A stretch of 64,000 nucleotides of DNA from Nansenia antarctica (taxonomy: Eukaryota; Chordata; Actinopteri; Argentiniformes; Microstomatidae): positions 34,517,722 to 34,581,721 of the forward strand of contig OZ022345.1 in the NCBI GenBank assembly GCA_963989245.1, in the 5' to 3' direction. This document shows, piece after piece, positions 44,439-56,395 of the stretch (position 1 is its first letter; each line of letters begins with the position of its first letter). A program made the translations under genes and the position numbers. The notes under the pieces are model-generated. The model saw only the letters and a list, made by a program, of their open reading frames with translations. It was not told the origin of the DNA and did not search any database.

Positions 44439-47400
44439 CTAGAGGATAATTTGGTTTTTGAAGCTTCGGTTGAGGTCTTTGTGAGGAAGGACAATGGAGT
44501 TGAGGATTATCACCTCAGAAGGGATGGTCACATTACAACCTAAAGAGACAAGAAGAGACAATGTGTGTGATGGGATGTTACTTGCATTGTGTCTGAAACT
44601 CCAAAAAAGAGACATTTTCATTATTATCCATGGAGGGTTTTGATAAAGCCTTTGAAGTTTATTCAAATGTGTGGTAATGTGACGGTTATGTGACCAAACA
44701 GATTCAAAGCAGAGTCATCATAGTGACATGAGACTGTGCTAACCCGTTGACCTGAAGACAAGGAATTAGCTTCTAGAGCTAACAGAAGTCTTCAGATCTG
44801 CAGGCAGCATCACTCGGCAAGCAAGCGTGGCTCACCGAACCCAGTCTGTCATATGCATGCTCCAAATGTCAACATTTATGTTAGAACTTATGTTATTGTT
44901 TTTCCTTGCATTATTGTTTAATTAAGTGTGCTTGCAGGATGCAAGGCACCCTTAATGTTCTTGTACATATATTTTATTTATTATTATAGCTACATTTTGC
45001 CCGGCTACTCGTCCCACAGTTTTGGCACTAGGTAGACACGAGAGGTATCAAAACGTGCGGCTCGTTCCAACTCGCGTTGCTTGTACGGGAATTATCCGGT
45101 TTACATACAGTTTACCCACAATGCCCCGTTTAGCGGACAAAAAATCACATAGACAATGAATGGGGCAATATTAAAAACGCCACAGCTCGGCCTCTGAGTG
45201 ACGTAAAGACATGCGGTCTTCGCCGGGGGGTGCAGGGGAGTTAGCTAACTAGCGCTAACTAGTTATGTGGCCCGGGGGGGGGGGGGGGGGGGGGGCAAGC
45301 ACACTTCACAATTTCCACAGGAATTGTCCAGTCTAGTTATGACTTCATTGTTGCAGTGTTGAGGAGCATTTCATTACACCGACCACAGCTGTATTCTGTG
45401 TTATATGACAAATAAACGTTGATTTGATTTGAACATGGATGGATCAAATATACAATATTTACCCAGAATAGTGATAGAAGGCGTGAGTTTTCCATCCCTG
45501 AAGAGCGTCTCGCTGTCTATCTTGGCGTAAGGGTCGTTGGGGTTGGGGTCGCTGGGAGTCCCCTCTACCCTTGCCCACTTCCCAATGGTGCTGTCCCATC
45601 CCACGATGCAGTTCAGGACACAACTATGATCCTAACAGAAGGGAAAGGGGGAATCAGCTCACAAACATGTGCATCATTCATTTCTTTTTTTTAAAGTCTT
45701 TGTTGTTGTTGTTGAGTGGAGGCAGACCTTTCTGTATTGGATAGAGGTAGTGAAGAAGGACAAGACAGTAAGGTGGAGCAGGTATGTCAGCAGGGCACGG
45801 GCCGGGTTCGAACCCATGCTGACGTGGGCATGTGTGTTTGCACGGTGGGCCGTGGTGCTAGACTGCATCAATAATCAAACCAGTCGTTCAATATAATAAC
45901 AACCAGTGGCCAAATAATCAACTCTGAATACACGGATTTGCACAATGTTTAAACAAAAACTATGATCAGTGTCAGGAGAGGAACTGCGATTTCGGAATCG
46001 AGTACTACAAAAGAACAGCTATGGGGTTGAACTTGGCAGAGACCTTGTGAGTAACTTGGAATCAGCCTTGTATCGTTCTTGCCCCTGTTTTGTATGAAAG
46101 TCCCATTATTTTATTCTATTTAATCATATTGTTCTTGCTCCTGTTTTATATTTTATATTTTATATGAAAGTCCCATTTTATCCTATTGCTCTGATCAAAT
46201 TGTATTTAGTCTATTTTTTGTTGTTGATCTGGTGTTGTTTTATTGTGTAATTGTGCTGTTTGTTTTGGCTGTTGAAACTTGATGTTGAGCTGCTGTCTTG
46301 GCCAGGCTCTTTGAAAAAGAGACCATTGTGTCTCAATGGGACCGACCTGGTTAAATAAAGGCTAAATAAAAAGACGGGTGAGACGTTGCGTCGGTGGGGG
46401 AGAAGAACATGCCTGTAGAGTGGCCCCATGGAGGATGACGGACTCTCTGACCCGCACCCCGGCTCCGATGGTCACCCCGCTCCCTATGGAGACGTTGGGG
46501 CCTAGCTGTGGACGAGAGAAACGTCGTTTTAGTGATGCTCATTACAAAAACCTTGTCGAATTGGACTGGATTCTCATGGCTGGTGGTTTAAGACTTGAAC
46601 AAGTGTTTTATGTAGTTTATTTGACTGTGTAACAGATGTGTGTGGTGTATAGTGCAGTAAAACAAGGGTTAGCTTAACCACTTACCACAGCAGTAGGGTC
46701 AATGTTGGCAGTTGGATGGATGTAAACATTTCCTGGTATAAAAAAGAAATAACATAAGTGGTGTGTGAGTAGTCTTGTAAACAACCTCCCATCTGTCCAG
46801 CCGGCACTATTGGCGGGTGGTACGTTTATTTCGGACAAACTGTTGTTTTGGATGCAATTATAGAGCAATTATATATGTTTAGTTTTTTTCTCCAACAGTT
46901 GGTTTTCCTACTTGTTCTTCTAAATAACTACAAAGCGATCACACGTAAGGTTCTCTACCACTTATTTTCGGCCCTCCCTCCTCATTGGAAGCCAGTCTTT
47001 CCGGGTGGGTTTTATGGTATTGGTTGAGGTACAAGCGGCTTGCATAGATGGCAGACCTATTTAGCAATAAGACAAAAGGGCAAAAAAAATAAGAAAAGAA
47101 GATGGTTAAGGCTATTAAACTACTCCATTACCTTCTATCTTGTCTCACTGGCCTAAAAAATGGCACTCCTTCAAATGACAATGGGATGCTAGACCCAGAC
47201 AGGCTACACTCACCCTGCAGATTTGATCTGGCTCCAGAAGCTGGAGGTCTTGTAGACGTAGAGCTTGCCCTGTCCGGCCAGGGCGGTGAAGATGTCCTGC
47301 TCCAGCCGGATGGCCTCCGCTCGGTGCCAACCGTTGCCGTTGGTCTGCTCCTCTCTGGAAGTGACAGTTGACAGTTGGTGATCGTCGTGACAACCGTGGT

Positions 47401-50400
47401 CCTAACCACGGGCCTAGGGAGTTTACTTACTTACTAAGACAGGTGAACATGTCTTTACCATAATTTTGCTTGTTTATAAAGCTCTCATTGGCATAGCACC
47501 AGAATATCTGAAAGACCTTTTGCTAGCATATCAGCCCAATAGAGCTCTCAGGTCTTCTGACGCTGGTTTTCTCTGTGTACCACATGTACAGAAGAAGAGA
47601 TTTGGTAAGGCTGCATTCTCATTTTATGCACCCAGATTGTGGAATGCACTGCCAGTTTACATTAGGGATGCAACCTCAGCAAATATGTTCAAGTCAAGAC
47701 TAAAAACCCATCTTTTTAATATTGCCTTTAAATGACTAAATAATTAAATTATGATTATATAATGATTGGAGCACTTTGAGCTGCAACGTTAGCAGGAAAA
47801 GCACTATACAAATAAAGTTATTATTATTATTATTATTCTCAGGGCCCCCAGACTCTGGAAGGACCTGCCTGCAGATACGAGACTAGAACGATCAGGGTTT
47901 CATTAGACCTTCTCAAATATGGGGGATGACCAGTTTCACCTGCTGTAAGTTAAAATGAGCTTAGAAAGACATTGAAAGGATTCACTAAACACGCAACATC
48001 TGGGAACTACTGTGTCTGCTAAAGCTTATACACTGACATACTTCACCATTCAAGACAGGAACACATAGATTTTCTAAATCCCCCTAAATTGAAAGTGAGT
48101 GAGCTCAACCACAGACAAGTAGAGTGATACCAAGTGCCCAAGGACGGAAGAGGGTGTTAAAAATGGACAGGCGTGATATTAAAAAGGACTGTGAGGGTAG
48201 TTTGACAGTTTTGACAGAGGAATCAAAGACAATGTGGCTGACCAGAGTTTAGGTATAGCGCTGTGGAACCATAACAGTGAATATAAGGAAGTAAACCTTC
48301 CAGAAACCCCCGTCTCGAGAACTGTGTACCCCATGTCTGACTTTCAGTCTTTTAGATACAAACACTGTGTAAGACTGACACTTCTTCGATGAATGTCATC
48401 ATTCTATGATTCATGTGTACCCCAGGGAGAGCAGCTGTTGAATATGCAGCATTCCGTATGAATAAATAAATGAATAAATAAATGTGTCTACTCTACAACT
48501 CGCCCTTATATGGCTAGCCCCCACCATTACAGCTTAGACACCATACTAATGGAGGCTTGCCGTAACAGGGCTTCTCTACTCAGTGTGGAGCCAAGCTGTA
48601 CCGACTTACCCCTCGTATGAATATCTGGTGATGGGGGGGAAACAGGAAACAGAAGGATGGCAGGAAAAGGGGGGGAATGGGAAAAAAAGACAAATGAGGA
48701 GAGCCAAGGATAGGAAATGACGGCATTCGCATGCATGCACTCCCACGCCACGCATCCCAGAGGAGGTCTCCTCCCACTCACAGCAGCATGTCCTGCTGGT
48801 TCTTCTGGAAGAACGCCCCGATGTGTTGGAAGATGTCCGGAGTGAACAGGTATATTCCACAGTTGATGATGTCACTCACAAAAGTGCCAGGCTTTTCCAC
48901 GTAATGTAAAACCTGAAAGGAGAGCAGGAGGACGTGAATAAATGTGACAGGGTCTGTTCGTGAAGTCACTGCAATGAAAGCTGCTTTGGATAAAAGCGTC
49001 AGCTAAAAGGCATATGGTAAATGGTATAATGGACTGCACTTATATAGCGCCTTTTTTGCTGCTCCAAAGCTGCTCCAAAGCACTTTACAACAGCCTCTCA
49101 TTCACCCATTCACACACACATTCACACACCAATGGCGGCAAGCTGCCATGCAAGGCGCCGGCCGCTCACTGGGAGCAATTTTGGGGTAGTGTCTCTTGCC
49201 CACGGACACTTCGACATGTGGCCAGCCAGGGCTCGAACCGCTGATCTGCCAACCTTGCGATCATTAGACGGCAGCTCTACCTCCTGCGCCACAGCCGCCC
49301 CATGTCATATGTTGACAGGGTCTGGTGAAAAAGTCCCCAAGTAGGGCAAGGACATTTTCCAGTTTTTTTCTGAAAATAAGATAAGCTTATTTGTGACACA
49401 TTCTAATGCTTTGGTCCTCATGTCGGGATCCGATGTAATGATCTGACTTTTCTTTCAATGAATGTGAATACATTTCCGCGTTGTTGAAAATCACTGACAC
49501 ATCACTAGTCAACTAACACAGCTTGTTTTGTGAGCCTGCTAACAATGTAAAGTAGTGTTATAGTCAACTAGGTAGCAGTGTGGATTACTCACCGAATCCA
49601 TTTTGTTGCAGTATTTTGGCTTGACTAGCGAGTGTGTCTTGTGATTCTCAATAACGTTGAAACGTAGTACCGTGTTTCAAAAGAAAAGTCAGAACATTTT
49701 GATTGGTTGCCGACATAATGATTGGCAGACCAACTTAATGATCAGACTGTGTCACATTTGAATGTTGGTACACCTCAAACCAAATACTGGAGAAACTCGC
49801 TCTGAATCAAAACACACGCAAAACAGCTTCTAGAAGCTAGTAGCCAAAAACAACATGCTGATAGAACATACTTAAAACTGTTTGTTATATTGTGTGGGCT
49901 CTTCACTTTCACACACTTTCGTAATACGAATTTGCGTGACAACTTGAGAATTGCCTACATGCAGACCATTTCACCAGACCGTGTCACATATATTATATTA
50001 TACAACAGTTAGTTCCGACCAAGTAATTTGATTGGAAAAGAGGCATTCCATGAGTGCTGATATACAGTATAACAGCACTGGGACTTTTAACTATATGCAT
50101 CACTCCGAAATGACCGTTAATACAAAGTAGCTAGCCTGCAGATGTTTGAGTTCAGGTTACTAGGCAACAGTCCAGTTGCGGAACAATTTTTTGTTGACGG
50201 AGCCAAAATAAATGATTAAATAAACAAACAAATCATAATCTGTTGTCACTTATTACTGTTAACTAATAAATTGCGCTGTAGAACTGTTGTATAAAAGCAA
50301 TATCACACTTGAGGTCGTGCTGTTATAATGAAGGCCGCAGGCCGGGTACCGAAGACAATCACAGCCGTGCTGATATTCAGTATAACAGCACTCCCTCTCG

Positions 50401-53400
50401 TGTGATATTGCTTAATTATTCCTGAGTGAAGTGGTACGTGAATGAGACTCAGATGATTCAGCTCCATTATCACCTCGTTGGTTTGCTGGTTTTCAACGAT
50501 ACAGCCGTAGTTCAGGGACTGCTTTCTGTTTGCCTGAAATATGAAGAGAAAAAAACACAGTACATGACCATCGCAGGTACTATAGGAGAAAATGCACCAA
50601 AGCATATTAACAAGACATCCCTATCTAGAATATTGCAAACAATTATTTTGTGTTAAAAGGTCAACTACCCTCACCCCACCCACCCCCAACCCCCCCCCCC
50701 CCCCTCAACTGCTCATCAAAAGTATTTATCTTACAAATCTTATGTTTACTGTATATAAATGTGTTTTTAGGGCATTTCAGATTTATTGAGACAGTAGGGA
50801 TGACAGGAAGGATGGATGAGAGAGAGAGGAGGGATGACAGGAAGGATGGGTGAGAGAGAGAGAGGAGGGATGACAGGAAGGATGGGTGAGAGAGAGAGGA
50901 GGGATGACAGGAAGGATGGATGAGAGAGAGAAGAGGGATGACAGGAAGGATGGATGAGAGAGAGAGGAGGGATGACAGGAAGGATGGATGAGAGAGAGAG
51001 GAGGGATGACAGGAAGGATGGGTGAGGGAGAGAGTAGAGATGACAGGAAGGATGGATGAGAGAGAGAGGAGGGATGACAGGAAGGATGGGTGAGGGAGAG
51101 AGTAGGGATGACAGGAAGGATGGGTGAGAGAGAGAGAGGAGGGATGACAGGAAGGATGGGTGAGAGAGAGAGGAGGGATGACAGGAAGGATGGGTGAGAG
51201 AGAGAGGAGGGATGACAGGAAGGATGGATGAGAGAGAGAGGAGGGATGACAGGAAGGATGGATGAGAGAGAGAGTAGGGATGACAGGAAGGATGGGTGAG
51301 GGAGAGAGTAGGGATGACAGGAAGGATGGGTGAGGGAGAGAGTAGGGATGACAGGAAGGATGGGTGAGGGAGAGAGTAGGGATGACAGGAAGGATGGGTG
51401 AGAGAGAGAGAGTAGGGATGACAGGAAGGATGGATGAGAGAGAGAGGAGGGATGACAGGAAGGATGGGTGAGAGAGAGAGAGAGAGAGGAGGGATGACAG
51501 GAAGGATGGGTGAGAGAGAGAGGAGGGATGACAGGAAGGATGGATGAGAGAGAGAGGAGGGATGACAGGAAGGATGGATGAGAGAGAGAGGAGCGATGAC
51601 AGGAAGGATGGATGAGAGAGAGAGGAGGGATGACAGGAAGGATGGGTGAGGGAGAGAGTAGGGATGACAGGAAGGATGGATGAGAGAGAGAGTAGGGATG
51701 ACAGGAAGGATGGGTGAGGGAGAGAGTAGGGATGACAGGAAGGATGGGTGAGGGAGAGAGTAGGGATGACAGGAAGGATGGGTGAGGGAGAGAGTAGGGA
51801 TGACAGGAAGGATGGGTGAGGGAGAGAGAGGAGGGATGACAGGAAGGATGGGTGAGAGAGAGAGGAGGGATGACAGGATGGATGGATGGGTGAGAGAGAG
51901 TAGGGATGACAGGAAGGATGGGTGAGAGAGAGAGAGAGTAGGGATGACAGGAAGGATGGATGAGAGAGAGAGGAGGGATGACAGGAAGGATGGATGGGTG
52001 AGAGAGAGTAGGGATGACAGGAAGGATGGGTGAGAGAGAGAGAGAGAGTAGGGATGACAGGAAGGATGGATGAGAGAGAGAGTAGGGATGACAGGAAGGA
52101 TGGGTGAGGGAGAGAGTAGGGATGACAGGAAGGATGGGTGAGGGAGAGAGTAGGGATGACAGGAAGGATGGGTGAGGGAGAGAGTAGGGATGACAGGAAG
52201 GATGGGTGAGGGAGAGAGAGGAGGGATGACAGGAAGGATGGGTGAGAGAGAGAGGAGGGATGACAGGATGGATGGATGGGTGAGAGAGAGTAGGGATGAC
52301 AGGAAGGATGGGTGAGAGAGAGAGAGAGTAGGGATGACAGGAAGGATGGATGAGAGAGAGAGGAGGGATGACAGGAAGGATGGGTGGGTGAGAGAGAGTA
52401 GGGATGACAGGAAGGATGGGTGAGAGAGAGAGAGAGTAGGGATGACAGGAAGGATGGATGAGAGAGAGAGGAGGGATGACAGGATGGATGGGTGAGGGAG
52501 AGAGAGGAGGGATGACAGGAAGGATGGATGAGAGAGAGAGGAGGGATGACAGGAAGGATGGGTGAGAGAGAGGAGGGATGACAGGAAGGATAGGTGAGAG
52601 AGAGAGAGGAGGGATGACAGGAAGGATGGGTGAGGGAGAGAGTAGGGATGACAGGAAGGATGGGTGAGAGAGAGAGGAGGGATGACAGGATGGATGGGTG
52701 AGAGAGAGTAGGGATGACAGGAAGGATGGGTGAGAGAGAGAGAGTAGGGATGACAGGAAGGATGGGTGAGAGAGAGAGGAGGGATGACAGGAAGGATGGG
52801 TGAGAGAGAGAGAGGAGGGGTGACAGGAAGGATGGGTGAGAGAGAGAGAGAGAGAGGAGGGATGACAGGAAGGATGGGTGAGAGAGAGAGGAGGGATGCA
52901 GGATAGGTCGATGGCCAGAATCGAACCAGAGACCCTGCGATTACACGGCTTGCACGTTGGTGAGCTACACACCACCCAGGCGCCCCGTTTTACAAAGCTT
53001 AAAAAAAACAGAAAATCATGAAAGTGTCTCACAGTCGTCCCCATAATGACGAAGCTGCTGGTGTCGCCGTGTTCCTTCTGGAAGCTGACCATCTCCGGCA
53101 GGGGGAACTCGGAGCACACGTCCGCGTTCATGATGAAGAACGCCTCTGGACCACCAGACAGGATCTGGTCTCTGAAGTGATAGATGCCTCCCCCGGTACC
53201 CAAGGCAGCGTACTCCTGCAAGTATCTACGGTTTCAACAAGTTTAGCAATTAGCAATTCTCTCCATCCTGTCTGTAGGTGTTCTCTGATTTGTTGTCAAT
53301 TGTTAAGATAACTAATATCAGGGTTCCTACAAGTTTCAACAAGACAAATTTAAGACCTTTTTTAGACCTCTTTGGATATAATTTTTGACCTATTCGTGAC

Positions 53401-54570
53401 ACCATAGGATAGCTTTTTGTCATCCTGCCGTAGCTTCGTTCGCCAATCATTTCTTCCGGGGGCAGCGAATTGGCATTTTTTGGGTTCCAGCTTGATTAAT
53501 TTCCACGTAAATAGATGTGGTCGGACTGATTTCCTTGCAGGACAAGCTAATCTCATTTTTTAGACCTAATAACTGAAACTTAAGACCTTTTTAGGCCTTA
53601 TGCTGGATTTTAGACTTTTAGGCTTTTTAAGACCAGCGCGAGAACCCTGTGTTAAGATAACTAATATGGTCAATACAAGCGTTTGGAAAGCATTCCACTT
53701 GCCAAAATCCATAAGACTCGTCAATTTTCCCCATTCTTTGAAAGGTGTTTGTTTACCTGATTGAGATTTTAAACTCCTGTTGGGCACAGTTGAGGAATCG
53801 GGTGAGTTCTTCATTCGGCTGGTAAAAGCCAATGAGCAAAATCTCCTTCATATTTGGCACCTGTCAGAAAAACGAAATACAGCATTGAGTAACATTTCCT
53901 GTTTGGCACATCATGGGGAAGATATAACTGGGGCACTATCACACAGAAACAACCACGCACTAGTCTCCATAGCATCAGTCACAATGACACTAGGCTTGAG
54001 TCTGGCATGCAAGATTATATGATGTCGAAAGAGAGTATTTTGGACAGTGCACAGTACCACCATACCTTGGCACATGCTTCAATGTGATGCTGTAGCATGG
54101 GTACACCAGCCACCGGAAACAGAGGCTTTGGAACCTCGAATGACAGAGGTCTGAACCGGGTACCTGGTGAACAGTTGGGTTAGGTTACAGCATTTTCTAG
54201 TATTTTGATAGCTGTGTCTATACAATACATCTGTACATACCATACTGTACATAGATACGTTAACTGTAGAGCTCATAACTGTATACCTCTAACTACCGAA
54301 CTTGCCATACTATAAACTATCACTGTTATTGTCATGTTTTATATCACTATTTGCACTTCTGGTTAGGCGCTAAACTGCATTTCATTGTCTGCAATGACAA
54401 TAAAGTTGAATCTAATCTAAACTAATCTAATTTGACCTAATCTAATCTAATATACCCTGGGTTTCTGGGAGAAGGGAATCAGAAGCAGCCACACAGTTCG
54501 ATTAATGGATGAATACAAAGTCTGCTGTTGTTGAGTCATGCTGTTAACTTGGTCACTGGAAACATTCATG

Positions 54571-54607
<37 letters not shown>

Positions 54608-55594
54608 TTGCTGTCCACGCCACCCCATCCTGTCCACGCCACCCCATCCTGTCCACGCCACGCCATCCTGTCCAACCCATCCCATCCTGACCACGCCACC
54701 CCATCCTGTCCACGCCACCCCATCCTGTCCACCCCATCCTGTCCACGCCACGCCATCCTGTCCACGCCACGCCATCCTGACCACGCCACCCCATCCTGTC
54801 CACGCCACGCCATCCTGTCCACGCCACCCCATCCTGGCCACGCCACCCCATCCTGTCCACGCCACCCCATCCTGTCCACGCCACCCCATCCTGTCCACGC
54901 CACCCCATCCTGACCACGCCACGCCACCCCATCCTGTCCACGCCACCCCATCCTGTCCACGCCACGCCATCCTGTCCACGCCACCCCATCCTGTCCACGC
55001 CACGCCATCCTGTCCACGCCACGCCATCCTGTCCACGCCACCCCATCCTGTCCACGCCACCCCATCCTGTCCACGCCACGCCATCCTGTCCACGCCACGC
55101 CATCCTGTCCACGCCACCCCATCCTGTCCACGCCACGCCATCCTGTCCACGCCATCCTGTCCACGCCACGCCATCCTGTCCACGCCACGCCATCCTGTCC
55201 ACGCCACCCCATCCTGACCACGCCACCCCATCCTGTCCACGCCACCCCATCCTGTCCACGCCACCCCATCCTGTCCACGCCATCCTGTCCACGCCACCCC
55301 ATCCTGTCCACGCCACCCCATCCTGTCCACGCCACCCCATCCTGACCACGCCACCCCATCCTGTCCACGCCACGTCATCACAACAAGACCTCCCACACAC
55401 CATTATTATAACGCCTGGCTGGCATGACTTACACAGCCTTCTGCCGCCCTGCAGCTACTAACCAATATGAACACGGTTCTGAATCCAATTGGGAAAATAT
55501 AACCGAGACAGCTGAGATACAACATTAGGCCTGGGTTCATTTGCTAGGAGTCAACTGAGTTCTCCCTCAACCCTGGCTCTGCTTAGTACACACA

Positions 55595-55649
<55 letters not shown>

Positions 55650-55650
55650 A

Positions 55651-55713
<63 letters not shown>

Positions 55714-55755
55714 ACCCTTCTGTGGGCCTCCGATGAGAATGACCGTTTTCAGCAT
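44439..55755 (-). CDS. gmppa: GMPPA, mannose-1-phosphate guanylyltransferase alpha subunit
   Basis: Regulatory partner of the catalytic subunit GMPPB, which makes GDP-mannose for glycosylation in the cytosol; GMPPA binds GDP-mannose and mediates feedback inhibition. Twelve exons, minus strand: 55716-55755, 54066-54163, 53757-53860, 53033-53225, 50474-50533, 48782-48912, 47214-47354, 46959-47056, 46686-46732, 46413-46505, 45463-45631, 44439-44539. They join in frame to 424 codons (human 420). Residues 1-33 include MLKTVILIGGPQKG and the FEVPKPLFPVAG block of the nucleotidyltransferase fold; NADVCSEFP follows in exon 4, and SLNYGCIVEN in exon 5. A left-handed beta-helix starts around residue 288 (GNVYIHPTANIDPTAV). 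The GTPSDPNPNDP loop (about residue 359) is typical of vertebrate GMPPA. ATG context GCCAACATG is good. All splice sites are GT-AG except intron 10 (GC donor). Teleosts can have two paralogues; I cannot say which this is. Confidence 0.96.
44928..45307. mobile_element. DNA transposon in GMPPA intron 11
   Basis: Left AAGTGTGCTTGC and right GCAAGCACACTT are 12-base inverted repeats. A G run of about 28 (45271-45297) lies just inside the right end. Non-coding. Confidence 0.6.
45756..45890 (+). mobile_element. possible tRNA-like SINE remnant, GMPPA intron 10
   Basis: GGGCCGGGTTCGAACCCATG has a B-box-like core. A weaker relative, with GGGCATACGTGTGTACGG and GGTGCTAGACCACTGGAGCA, lies at about 57040-57120. 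Confidence 0.4.
46090..46375 (+). mobile_element. LINE 3' end, GMPPA intron 10
   Basis: TTGGCCAGGCTCTTTGAAAA, then TCTCAATGGGACC and CCTGGTTAAATAAAGGCTAA, form a 3' terminus common to many fish LINEs. Confidence 0.6.
46411..46412 (-). other. non-canonical GC splice donor, GMPPA intron 10
   Basis: Exon 10 ends CTACAG and the intron starts GCATGT; the acceptor at 45632-45633 is a normal TTAG. The join gives ATLQ-DHSC, matching the family (ATLQ-EHTC in human). No GT donor nearby keeps the frame. Confidence 0.8.
47440..47840 (+). mobile_element. L2-like LINE 3' fragment, GMPPA intron 6
   Basis: The frame at 47466-47735 is the RT C-terminus (LVYKALIGIAPEYLKDLL, then RLWNALPVYIRDATSANMF, then FKSRLKTHLFNIAF). 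The 3' end is CAAATAAAGTTATTATTATT. It lies opposite to GMPPA. Confidence 0.85.
49018..49300 (-). mobile_element. tRNA-derived SINE, family 1 (minus), GMPPA intron 5
   Basis: Reverse copy: tail ATATAGCGCC at the left, GCCATGCAAGGCGCCGG in the middle, GGGCTCGAACCGCTGATCTG (B-box side) and CTCCTGCGCCACAGCCGCCC (A-box side) at the right. Confidence 0.85.
50297..50411. mobile_element. short foldback MITE, GMPPA intron 5
   Basis: GCAATATCACAC... at the left pairs with ...GTGTGATATTGC at the right, and GTGCTGTTATA with TATAACAGCAC. About 115 bases in all. Confidence 0.7.
50795..52898. repeat. 2.1-kb minisatellite in GMPPA intron 4
   Basis: Over 60 units of about 30-36 bases, GGATGACAGGAAGGATGGAT followed by a GAGAGAGAGAG stretch of variable length. 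Some blocks of several units are repeated as higher-order units (compare 51660-51880 with 52060-52290). Minus-strand frames stay open through it. Confidence 0.97.
52903..52986 (-). mobile_element. tRNA-like SINE remnant, GMPPA intron 4
   Basis: GGCCAGAATCGAACCAGAGA and GGTGAGCTACACACCACCCA are the reversed B- and A-box sides of a tRNA-derived head. Confidence 0.5.
53319..53649 (-). mobile_element. CAGGGTTCC MITE, copy 3, GMPPA intron 3
   Basis: Ends CAGGGTTCCTACAAGTTTC and AAGACCAGCGCGAGAACCCTG-type (last 20 bases). It is flanked by an 18-base direct repeat, TGTTAAGATAACTAATAT, at 53301-53318 and 53650-53667, much longer than a normal hAT target duplication. Confidence 0.9.
54290..54455 (+). 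mobile_element. LINE/SINE 3' end, GMPPA intron 1
   Basis: TTGCACTTCTGGTTAGGCGC, then ACAATAAAGTTGAATCTAAT and an AATCT tail. Confidence 0.6.
54571..54606. repeat. (TTG)n microsatellite
   Basis: About 12 triplets, next to the larger array that follows. Confidence 0.9.
54614..55373. repeat. 19-bp minisatellite in GMPPA intron 1
   Basis: About 40 units of CACGCCACCCCATCCTGTC or the CACGCCACGCCATCCTGTC variant, with TGACC changes and a few shortened units. Open frames on both strands are a by-product. Confidence 0.97.
55588..55710. repeat. (CA)n microsatellite at the GMPPA exon 1 donor
   Basis: CA repeats with a few CTCACA breaks. On the transcribed strand this is a (TG)n tract that begins right after the GTAAG donor. 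Confidence 0.95.
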
Positions 55756-56129
55756 GTTGGCTCGGCTTGCTTAGAGAATAACCGAGCAGGCAAAAAAACT
55801 GCCAAACTCCCGTTGTTGTTATACTAGCTAGTTCTATTCTAGTTGTTATACTAGCTTACTTAACTCCCGTTGTTATACTAGCTTACTTATGTGTAAAAAC
55901 AAGTGCTAGAGCAACAAGGTGTTCTCCTCTGCTCAATGGAAAGAGCCAGCTGTCAAATCCCTTGTTGTGCTGACGATCTTGTCCTCTTCCTGGTTGTGAC
56001 GCGCTATTGAAAGCAAAGGACTCTGGGAAGCAGAGTTTTCTTTAAGGAGGGCCTGTTTCAATGAGACTATAATAAAGGTTGTTGATGTCAAACTAGATCG
56101 TTCTGGTGGAAGTTGCCCGTATGGATACA
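55756..56129 (-). other. GMPPA upstream region
   Basis: Presumed 5' untranslated region and promoter. A partial repeat of GTTGTTATACTAGCTTACTT occurs twice (about 55815-55885). No TATA box or CpG-rich stretch is evident. Confidence 0.4.
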
Positions 56130-56395
56130 GTTATATTTGCTCCAATGTAGGCTTCACACACCCTGTCCATCTTATATACAATGTATTATTGTATCAAGCT
56201 CGCCTTCACCAGTTAACCCTCTTCTCCCCCTCCCCTCCCCATGTGTCCCCAGCACTACCTTTAACCTTTTTGTGCCTTTTTATTATTACTACTCAATCTT
56301 TTCAGTTTGTAAAGCGTCTTTGAGTGTCTAGTAAAGCGCTATATAAGTCTAATGTATTATTATTATTATTATTATTATTATGATTTAGTATAACT
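56130..56395 (+). mobile_element. L2-like LINE 3' end
   Basis: GTAAAGCGCTATATAAGTCT and a (TAT)n tail at 56357-56382. Confidence 0.5.

Noticed and set aside
50783..53221. 812-codon minus-strand frame taken as one protein
   Set aside because: Only its first part is real: GMPPA exon 4, which ends at a good donor and continues in exon 5. The rest is intronic repeat.
54447..55403. 318-codon WRGQDGVAWTG frame
   Set aside because: Minisatellite in GMPPA intron 1; equivalent frames are open in all three minus phases.
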